A stretch of 64,000 bases of DNA from Brucella oryzae (lineage in GTDB: Bacteria > Pseudomonadota > Alphaproteobacteria > Rhizobiales > Rhizobiaceae), in contig JAAVLL010000001.1 in the NCBI GenBank assembly GCA_012103035.1, positions 2,268,501 through 2,332,500 on the forward strand. Direction: 5' to 3'. Positions within the stretch are counted from its first letter, which is position 1, and the number at the start of each line of letters is the position of its first letter. The notes under the pieces were generated by a model. The model was not told where the DNA came from. It saw only the letters and a program-made list of their open reading frames with translations, and made no database searches. Position numbers and translations under genes: made by a program. Positions 54,065 through 64,000 of the stretch are shown in pieces.

Positions 54065-55176
54065 ATGAAATCACGCGCAGCCGTTGCGTGGGAGGCAAAA
54101 AGCCGCTCACCATCGAAACAGTCGAGATTGGCGGTCCACGGGCTGGCGAAGTGCTGGTCGAAATCATGGCGACAGGCGTTTGCCATACAGATGCGTACAC
54201 CCTTTCCGGTCTCGATTCCGAGGGCAAGTTCCCGGCGATCCTCGGCCATGAAGGCGCGGGCATCGTGCGCGAAGTGGGCGCGGGCGTTACCTCGGTCAAG
54301 CCCGGCGACCATGTCATTCCGCTCTACACGCCGGAATGCCGCCAGTGCAAAACCTGCCTGTCGCAGCGCTCGAACCTCTGCACCTCTATCCGCGCGACCC
54401 AAGGTCAGGGCCTGATGCCGGACAAGACCACACGCTTTTCCTGCGATGGCGGCGAAGTGTTCCACTATATGGGCTGCTCGACCTTTTCAAACTTCACCGT
54501 TCTGCCAGAAATCGCGGTTGCCAAGGTGCGCGAAGACGCGCCTTTCGACAAGATCTGCTATATCGGCTGTGGCGTAACGACCGGCATTGGTGCCGTGATT
54601 TACACGGCAAAGGTTCGCCCGGGTTCCAATGTCGTTGTATTCGGCCTCGGCGGCATCGGTCTCAATGTCATTCAAGGTGCCCGCATGGTCGGCGCGGACA
54701 AGATCATCGGCGTGGATATCAATCCGGCCAAGGTCGAAATGGCGAAGAAATTCGGCATGACCGACTTCATCAATCCGCGCGAGATCGGCAATGACAAGGT
54801 GGTGCAGGCCATTCAGGATTTGACCGATGGCGGGGCGGACTATTCTTTCGACGCCACCGGCAATACCGATGTCATGCGTCAGGCACTGGAATGCTGCCAT
54901 CGCGGCTGGGGTGAATCGATCATCATCGGCGTTGCGGAAGCAGGCAAAGAAATCGCCACCCGCCCGTTCCAACTGGTCACTGGACGCGTCTGGAAAGGCA
55001 CTGCATTCGGCGGCGCGCGCGGGCGCACCGACGTCCCGAAAATCGTTGACTGGTATATGGAAGGCAAGATCAACATCGACGATCTTATCACCCACACCAT
55101 GCCGCTTGATGAAATCAACACTGCCTTCGATCTCATGCATGAAGGCAAGTCCATCCGTTCGGTGATTGTCTACTGA
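54065..55176 (+). CDS. frmA: S-(hydroxymethyl)glutathione dehydrogenase, class III alcohol dehydrogenase (frameshifted)
   Basis: It oxidises the glutathione adduct of formaldehyde to S-formylglutathione with NAD. Catalytic zinc ligands are seen in GVCHTDAY and LGHEGAGIV; the structural zinc cysteines in [15 protein letters not shown]; the Rossmann motif is [17 protein letters not shown]. The C-terminal [21 protein letters not shown] is class III-specific. One A is lost from a six-A run near 54100, after [11 protein letters not shown]. Its stop overlaps the next ATG (TGATG). Confidence 0.96.
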
Positions 55177-55648
55177 TGGGTAAAAGCTTCTCGTTTCCCA
55201 TTGGGACCAAATCGACAATCTGACCCCGCGCGCACTTTATGCGATGCTGAAGCTGCGCGTAGATGTCTTCGTGGTCGAGCAAAAATGTCCCTATCCGGAA
55301 ATCGACGGCAAGGACTTCGAGGCATTTCATTTGCGCATTCTCGATGGCGAGGAACTTGCGGCATCGCTGCGGGTTCTGCCGCCGGAACAGGCTGGCAAGC
55401 CGGTGAAAATCGGGCGCGTTGTCGTGGCGCCGGATTATCGCGGTTACAAGCTCGGCCAGCGCCTGATGAAAGAGGCCATCGAATTCGCTCATGGCCGTTT
55501 TCCGGGTATCGCTATCGAGCTTGGCGGACAGAGCCATTTGCAGAAATTCTATGGCTCGTTCGGCTTCGTGGCGATTTCTGACGAATATCTCGAAGACGGC
55601 ATTCCACACGTCGATATGCGATTGGAACCAAGGGAAACGGTTGCCTGA
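55176..55648 (+). CDS. ElaA-like GNAT acetyltransferase in the formaldehyde cluster (frameshifted)
   Basis: An ElaA-type N-acetyltransferase of about 157 residues. After [18 protein letters not shown] come ALYAMLKLRVDVFVVEQKCPYPEIDG and the acetyl-CoA site VGRVVVAPDYRGYKLGQRLM. It ends with LEDGIPHVDMRLEPRE. One C lost from a C run near 55203 shifts the first ten residues. Its start overlaps the frmA stop and its stop overlaps the DUF1345 start, so translation is coupled. The substrate is unknown. Confidence 0.85.
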
Positions 55649-56302
55649 TGTTTCTGCTGCGTCGCCATATGTCGTTCTATCTTGGCGCTCTTGGTGGCGT
55701 AGCAACATTCATCATTGCCTGGCTTTTCAAAAGCCCTCTTGCCCCGGTTATCGGCGCAAACTGCTTCTTCGTGCTCTATCTGGGGCTGGCGGCGTCTGCC
55801 CTGCCAAAGCTCACGGCCAGTTTTTGAAAAAGCACGCTGCAAGTGCTGACGAACCTGTCTGGATCATCTTTCTGGTAACTTTTGCGACCGTTCTCGTCGC
55901 GATCGTCTCGCTGTTCATTCTCATCAACGGCGAGAAAAAGCCGATACATTCTCACTTGTGATGACACTCGCTTCCGTGCCTCTCGGCTGGTTCACCATTC
56001 ATATGATGACGGCGATCCATTACGCGCATGTCTATTGGCAGCCGGGTGAACCGGCTGGCGACGATACCAGCCATGCCAGCCATTATCGTGGCGGCTTTGA
56101 ATTCCCCGGCACACAAGAACCATCCGGCTGGGATTTTGCCTATTTCGCCTATGTCATCGGCATGACGGCGCAAACCTCCGATACGAGCGTGACGACACCT
56201 GCCATGCGCAAGGTCACGCTGCTGCACAGCATCGTCTCCTTCTTCTTCAACACCGTGCTGGTCGCCGCTTCTGTCAATGTTGCGGTGGCGCTCGGAAGCT
56301 GA
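55648..56302 (+). CDS. DUF1345 membrane protein in the formaldehyde cluster (frameshifted)
   Basis: An inner-membrane protein of about 218 residues with five or so spans: FYLGALGGVATFIIAWLF, NCFFVLYLGLAASAL, IFLVTFATVLVAIVSLFIL and LHSIVSFFFNTVLVAASVN among them. The DUF1345 core contains HYAHVYWQPGEP, GGFEFPGTQEPSGWDFAYFA and YVIGMTAQTSDTSV. Shifts lie near 55815 and 55945. Its start overlaps the GNAT stop (TGATG), and fghA starts 20 bases after its stop. The function is unknown; a link to formaldehyde handling is inferred from coupling. Confidence 0.85.
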
Positions 56303-56321
56303 ACAAAACTGAGGTTCTTTC

Positions 56322-57157
56322 ATGGAAACGATTTCGACTGCAAAGTGCTTTGATGGAACGCAAGGCGTCTATCGCCACAAAAGCGAGACGAACCAGTGCG
56401 ACATGACCTTTGCCGTCTTCCTGCCACCGCAGGCTAAGGATGGGCCGGTGCCCGTATTATGGTATCTGTCCGGCCTCACTTGCACGCATCAGAACGTGAT
56501 GGACAAGGGTGAATATCGGCAAATGGCCGCAGAATTAGGAATTGCCGTCATTTGCCCTGATACGAGCCCACGAGGCGATGACATTCCGGACGAGTCCGAC
56601 AACTGGCAATTCGGCAAGGGCGCCGGTTTCTATGTTGATGCAACACAGGAGCCTTTCGCCAGAAACTACCAGATGTACAGCTACATCACGCAAGAGCTGA
56701 CCGATCTGGTGGGGCGCGAATTTCCACTCGATATGTCGCGGCAGGCGATCACTGGCCATTCCATGGGCGGACATGGCGCGCTGACAATTGCGCTCAAGAA
56801 CCCGGACCGTTTCAAATCAGCATCCGCCTTTGCACCCATCGTCCAGCCTTCGACAGCAGACTGGTCCAGACCAGCGCTCGAAAAATATCTCGGACCGGAA
56901 GAACGGGCTTGGCGCGCCTATGACGCCACGCTTTTGATCGAGGACGGCTACCGCTTTTCAGAGTTTCTGGTCGACCAAGGCACCGCAGACGGCTTTCTCG
57001 ATGACGGCTTGCGTCCGTGGCTTCTGGAAGAAGCCTGCAAGAAAGCTGGCATCCCCTCACGCTCAATATGCGCGAGGGCTATGACCACTCCTATTTCTTC
57101 ATATCGACCTTCATGGACGACCATTTGAAATGGCATGCAGACCGGTTGAAGCGCTAA
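56322..57157 (+). CDS. fghA: S-formylglutathione hydrolase (frameshifted)
   Basis: An esterase of about 279 residues that splits S-formylglutathione into formate and glutathione. The oxyanion region is VLWYLSGLTCTHQNVMDKGE; the nucleophile lies in ITGHSMGGHGALTIALKNP; Asp and His follow (DQGTADGFLDDGLRP, and MREGYDHSYFFISTF after repair). One C lost near 57057 (CCCCC to CCCC) removes the last 30 residues from frame. Its stop abuts the stop of the convergent P450 gene. Confidence 0.95.
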
Positions 57158-58547
57158 TCAACGCTTCAAAACCTTCATCGGCAGACCGCCTTGCGGCTGG
57201 GTGGTGAGCTTCTGCACCGGCCACGGCTTCGTCGTTTCCAGCACCTCGAAACGACGGCCATCCAACAAGATCGCCAGTGCAATGACCGCTTCCTGCAAGG
57301 CGAAGCTTGCACCGATGCAGACCCGTGGGCCTGCACCAAAGGGCAAATATTGAAAGCGGTCGAGCTTGTCCCGGTTTCCCGGCCAGAAGCGTTCAGGCAT
57401 GAAAGCGTCCGGCTGGTCCCAGTAGAGCCTATGGCGATGAATGACCCACGGCATGACCAGCACGGTCGCGCCCTTCGGGATTTTCAGATCGTCATACGCA
57501 TCGTCGGTCGCCGCCTCACGATTGATCGACGGTGCGGGCGGATAAAGCCGCATGGCCTCCTCGAAGGCCGCACGTGTGAAAGGCAGCGATGCCAGCCATT
57601 CCTGCGGCGACAGATCGCGACCGTCCTTTGCGAAAAAGCCGTCAACTTCCGCTTCAATACGTTCGCGCTCTTGCGGTGCCTTCGCGAGCAGATAGAGCGT
57701 CCAGCCAAGCGCGCGGGCGGTCGTCTCGTGGCCGGCACCAATGAACGTAATGATGTTGTCCTCAATCTCGGAACGGCTCAGGCCGTCCGGTCCTTCGGCG
57801 CGCAAAAGCAAAGTGAGGAAATCGCTTGGAACGTCCTCGCCCTTGTCCATGCGCGTTTTACGCAGCGCGATGGTGTCGGAGACCAGCTCACGGAAAAATC
57901 CGAGCGACTGCTGCCCACGCAGGCGCGTCAAGCGCGGCAGCCAGTCGGGTAGCCCCAAGAGGTCGAACGGATCGACCCGTCCCATAGTCTCGAACAGCTT
58001 GTCGATCTGGTGTGCGAAATCGTTGGGATCTCCTGCGATCTCGCCCGAGAACAGCGTCTCCGCCAGAATATCATAGGTCAGGAGCGTCATGTCATGGGCG
58101 ACATCGGTAATCGTCCCGGAAGTCTTGTATCGCTCGGCGAACTGGCGGGACCGATCGCGCATGGTTTCGGCAAAGCCGCCGATATGGCGCGGGGTAAAAC
58201 CGGCGCCATGGCTTTGCGCGAGCGCTTCCACACCTGACCCTCGGCGGTCAGCAGACCGTCGCGCAACAAGGGGCGCAGCACACGCTGGCGAATGGCGGAC
58301 ATGGGATAATTGGCGGCATTGTCGACCAGTACATGGCGGATCAGCCCCGGATCGTTGGCGATGATGGTTTTCATGCCGAACCAGCTGACGGAAATCCACC
58401 GCTCGTTATAGGACGGCTCGCCCCACAGCTCGAGCGGGTTTTGTAAACGACCCGCATCATCTCGAAACGCCCCACCGGCTTTTCGCGCGGGCGCGCCGGC
58501 GGCACGAATGGACCCGGTCTTTCGCTCATGACGTTCGCAATTTCCAT
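57158..58547 (-). CDS. Cytochrome P450 (frameshifted)
   Basis: A soluble bacterial P450 of about 463 residues. The heme-thiolate motif is FQYLPFGAGPRVCIGASF, the I-helix oxygen-activation motif FIGAGHETTARALG, and the K-helix ExxR lies in FEEAMRLYPPAP. I chose the ATG at 58547, with AAGGAA about 9 bases upstream; an ATG six codons later is possible. Shifts lie near 58440 and 58235. It resembles the broad CYP102/fatty-acid-like group, but the substrate and redox partner cannot be told. No ferredoxin or reductase gene lies beside it. Confidence 0.9.
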
Positions 58548-58797
58548 CAAGCGTTCCTTTCGTCATAAAACAGGTCGAGAACGCCCCCGTCAAACCGGAT
58601 ATAAGCGCCAATTATGGCAGTTCCAAAAGCCATTCAGCGCCCGGATCGCCCTCATACGTACAGACTGCCGGAATCCCCGGTAAATTTACCGCCAGAATTT
58701 GGAAAAAGCCGTTAGCACCTATATTAAAGCCATGTTTGTCGCGTGATTCGACATATCTTTGAAGCTGCATTCGCAGCGCGTTTTTCGAAAGATTTTC

Positions 58798-61237
<2,440 letters not shown>

Positions 61238-61242
61238 TAAAG

Positions 61243-61270
61243 AAAGCCCCGGACACCCGGGGCTTTCTCT
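61243..61270 (+). terminator. Rho-independent terminator after gyrB
   Basis: AAAGCCCCGG and CCGGGGCTTT arms with an ACAC loop. It resembles the terminator at 3972. Confidence 0.9.
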
Positions 61271-61399
61271 GAAAACTACGCGTTATGTCTTTTCATGTTG
61301 CAGAGCACTGTTGCACCTCATGTAAAATGGGGAGTTTTGTGACCGTGCTTGTAGTTATAACCTGGGAAACTGTTGTGACCTTTCCAGGATTTGAGCGAT

Positions 61400-62391
61400 A
61401 TGTTTTTGAAGTTATTATTTATGCTGTGCGCAACATTTCTTTCCATCGGACACGCAAACGCAGAAGATATCAAAGGGGTTGGTGTAAAGAAGCTTGATGT
61501 AATTGACCCGGTTGGGCAGCGTCCAATGGATGCGGTCGCGTTCTTTCCCAGTTCTGGACAAACGGAAGAAACCTCAATCGGTCCTATAAAATTGCTGCGT
61601 CCAAATCGGCAGCAATCGAGGGAAATCGTTATCCTTTAATTTTGATATCGCATGGCAGCGCGGGCAGCATGTGGAGCCACCACGACCTCGCATCCACTCT
61701 TGCCCGCAAGGGCAATATCGTTATCAGTGTTACTCACCCGGGCGATAATTTTCGGGATACGAGCCAAGTCGGCGCTGTCAGTAACATTTATGGCAGACCC
61801 GCGCAAATAACGGCAATTCTGAACGCCGCACTCCAAGATTCGATACTCGCTCCACATATGAATTCGCAACGAATTGGTTTCGTTGGATTTTCTGCAGGGG
61901 CACCACAGGCCTCATCCTAGCGGGAGCAAAACCGACTTTTCTCGCTTCGAGAGTTATTGTACCCAGCGCCCTGATGACCGGCACGTGTGCGAAGCACAGG
62001 GAAAATCAGAAACGACCGGCCTGAGCTTGCACCTTCGGCTGATCCACGCATTCGGTCTCTGGTTTTGCTTGCGCCTTTCAGCGTCATATTCCCGCCGGAG
62101 GAATTGAAGCGAATAAATGTTCCAGCGCTTATATTCGTTGGAAGCGAGGACAAAGAATTGTCACCTTCCGACAACGCAATTGCTCTTGCCCATGAGTTGG
62201 CCACCAAAACAACACTGGAGGTGATTCCGAACGCAGGGCATTTCACATTCCTTGCGCCTTGCTTGCCGCAATTGGTTCGATCCGCCCCAGAACTGTGCAT
62301 CGATAATGCAAAGATCAATCGCAGCGCGCTTCACCAGAAGATCAATGCGGAAATAGCAAGTTTCTTCAACCGAACGCTTGGTGCACTTTGA
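61400..62391 (+). CDS. Exported alpha/beta hydrolase, dienelactone hydrolase-like (frameshifted)
   Basis: A probably periplasmic hydrolase of about 333 residues. The signal peptide MFLKLLFMLCATFLSIGHAN is followed by the mature ED. The fold shows LILISHGSAGSMWSHHDLAS (oxyanion region), the nucleophile elbow RIGFVGFSAGA, the Asp-bearing ALIFVGSEDKELS and the His in EVIPNAGHFTFLAPC. Shifts lie near 61590, 61905 and 62000 to 62090. Its lower GC content and codon use than gyrB suggest separate ancestry. The substrate is unknown. Confidence 0.82.
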
Positions 62392-62408
62392 GTCGTCGTG
62401 CGCATAAT

Positions 62409-62447
62409 TCAGGCAGAGCGTTTCCGATTGGGAAACGCTCTGCCTGA
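62409..62447. terminator. Strong hairpin between convergent hydrolase and helicase genes
   Basis: TCAGGCAGAGCGTTTCC and GGAAACGCTCTGCCTGA are perfect 17-base arms with the loop GATTG. It has no long T run, so it may be a dispersed palindrome acting as a terminator. Confidence 0.7.
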
Positions 62448-62451
62448 GCAA

Positions 62452-64000
62452 TCATTCGCCGCGGCGCTTCTTACTGTAACCGCCGCCTTCGGGCTTTTAC
62501 CACCCTTCTTGAAGCCGTCTTTCTTGAAGTCGTCTCCACGGGAGAAATCACGCGGCTTGTCCCACTTGTCGCCTTTCGAGCGGTCGCCTTTATAGCCATC
62601 GCTCTTGTAGCCGTCGCGGAAGCCGCCTTCCTTGAACTTGTCGCCGCGCGGTTTAAAACCGCCCTTGCCGTCACGCGGGGCAGCATCGCCGCCTGCACCT
62701 GCAACGGCAGTGCGGATCACGAGACCCTTTTCGCCGGTTCCACGTTCTTCGACCGAACGGCGAAACTCATCAGCTTTGGACGCTGTGATTTCGAAGCGGG
62801 TTTCATTGTCGAAAATCTTGATCGACCCGACATCGCGCTTGGACACATCGCCCGCCTTGCAGATGAGCGGAAGCAGCCACTTCGGATCAGCACGATGCTT
62901 GCGACCGGCAGAAACCGAGAACCAAACGCCGTCAAAATGTGCGTTACGGTCGAAACGCTCGCCCGGTTCGCCACGCTCACGGCGCTCGCCGCGTTCGAAG
63001 CGGTCGCCGCGCTCAAACCGGTCACTACGCTCGCGTGGTTTCTTACCACCAACTGGATGCACCGGTGCATCGGACACTTCTTCTGCGGCCGGGTAGGAAG
63101 CGACTTCGCGGTTGAGGAAGGCGCTAGCGATCTGTTCCGGCGTGTAACGCTCAGTCAGCGCCTTCAGGAGATCCTGATATTCTTCTTCAACCGGCTGGTT
63201 GAAGACTTCCGCATTCAAAATGCGCTCATTGGTCTTGGCGAACAGCAGCAATGCTTGGTGCCGGAACCGTCTGCGCATCGAGCTTTGCCATATGCAGAAG
63301 GCGCTCTGCAGTGCGGCGACGCGAGAACGGCACGACCAGCACGCAGGTGCCCTTGCGACCTGCGCGACCGGTACGACCCGAACGGTGCAGCATCGTTTCA
63401 GGATTGTTCGGAAGATCGGCGTGAATAACGAGATCAAGGTTCGGCAGATCAATACCGCGCGCAGCAACGTCGGTTGCAACGCAGACACGGGCGCGTCCGT
63501 CGCGCATGGCCTGAAGCGCGTTGTTGCGTTCCGCCTGGCTCAGTTCGCCCGACAGTGCAACGACGGCGAAACCGCGATTGGAAAGCCGGCTTGCCATGTG
63601 CTTCACTGCTTCACGGGTCGAGCAGAAAATGATCGAATTCTGGGAATCGTAATAGAGCAGTGTATTGATGATCGCGTGGTCGCGCTCATGCGGCGGCACC
63701 GGCATGGCAACATAGTCGATGTCGGCGTGCTGGCTGGTCTCGCTTTGAACGGTAATGCGCAGCGCGTCGTTCTGGAAGCGCTTGGCAAGCTGAGCAATCG
63801 GCTTTGGCACAGTTGCCGAGAACATCAGCGTGCGACGATCTTCCGGTGCTTCGCCGAGAATGAATTCGAGGTCTTCGCGAAAGCCCATGTCGAGCATTTC
63901 GTCTGCTTCATCAAGAACGACAGCGCGCAGCTCCGACATATCAAGCGCATTGCGCGTAATGTGGTCGCGCAGACGTCCCGGCGTGCCGACGACGATATGG
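62452..64000 (-). CDS. DEAD-box RNA helicase with DbpA-type RNA-binding domain (N-terminus outside window; frameshifted)
   Basis: An ATP-dependent RNA helicase. Within the window are VVLDEADEMLDMGFREDLEF (DEAD motif), TLMFSATVPKPIAQLAKRF (SAT), IIFCSTREAVKHMAS, ATDVAARGIDLPNLDLVIH and HRSGRTGRAGRKG. After a break near 63245 comes the C-terminal DbpA-like domain (WLLPLICKAGDVSKRDVGSI). A Gly/Lys/Asp-rich tail follows with repeats such as KSDGYKGDRSKGDKWDKP. One C lost near 62490 hides the end, which repairs to GGYSKKRRGE. Motifs Q and I lie off the right edge. Roles in ribosome assembly or cold growth are typical of the family. Confidence 0.92.

Overview
The window looks like an ordinary stretch of core chromosome from an alphaproteobacterium of order Hyphomicrobiales, most likely Brucella or a close Ochrobactrum-type relative. 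The grounds are a BA14K-family protein, a PrrB/PrrA-type redox pair, OlsB beside MutS, the divergent rph/rdgB/hemW and hrcA/grpE blocks, rpoN-hpf-ptsN next to the lpt genes, and many short palindromic intergenic repeats. I see no insertion sequence, prophage, CRISPR array, rRNA or tRNA gene.

The dominant oddity is technical. About 45 of some 60 genes, including gyrB, trpS, rpoN, glnD, mutS and murJ, are broken by single-base frameshifts, often several per gene. Wherever I could reconstruct the intended frame with confidence, the event was usually loss of one base from a run of identical bases (CCCCC to CCCC, TTTTT to TTTT, GG to G). That points to homopolymer undercalling in the assembly, not gene decay. 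I therefore give each broken gene as one CDS over its whole inferred span and note the shifts.

Layout. 1-3223 (-): metH, cut by the left edge, behind a perfect inverted repeat like a SahR operator. 3551-5367: a BA14K protein, a small membrane protein, ogt and a Dabb-domain protein. 5445-10173 (-): assimilatory sulfate reduction and siroheme (cysG, DUF2849, cysI, cysH, DUF934). 10386-14854 (-): yraN, rsmI, hemW, rdgB, a VOC protein and rph. 15069-16931 (+): hrcA and grpE. 17078-21070: a TRIC-type channel, an adenosine kinase-like PfkB protein, an EI24 membrane protein, nth and DUF2244. 21071-22255: a repeat-rich region, then a small heat-shock protein and DUF1150 behind a strong RpoH-type promoter. 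22405-28610 (-): ptsN, hpf, rpoN, lptB, lptA, lptC. 29068-33360 (+): sppA, ihfB, lapA, an rRNA methyltransferase-like gene, an rlmB-like gene and lspA. 33635-37292: olsB behind a Pho-box-like array, convergent with mutS. 37448-46781 (+): maeB, glnD, murJ, trpS, a universal stress protein and an nfuA-like gene. 46833-53210: L,D-transpeptidase, mmcB, prrA, a DUF2267 gene, prrB and hrpB. 53266-58547: a GNAT gene, the formaldehyde cluster frmR-frmA-GNAT-DUF1345-fghA, then a convergent P450. 58798-64000: gyrB, a secreted alpha/beta hydrolase, and a DEAD-box RNA helicase cut by the right edge.

I did not find a wholly new multi-gene system. The best leads are genes of unknown role lodged in well-understood units (DUF2849 and DUF934 with sulfite reduction, DUF2267 inside the prrBA pair, DUF1345 and a GNAT enzyme inside the formaldehyde cluster), several sharp operator or promoter candidates, and a hairpin repeat family whose stem sequences differ between variants while the loop stays nearly constant.
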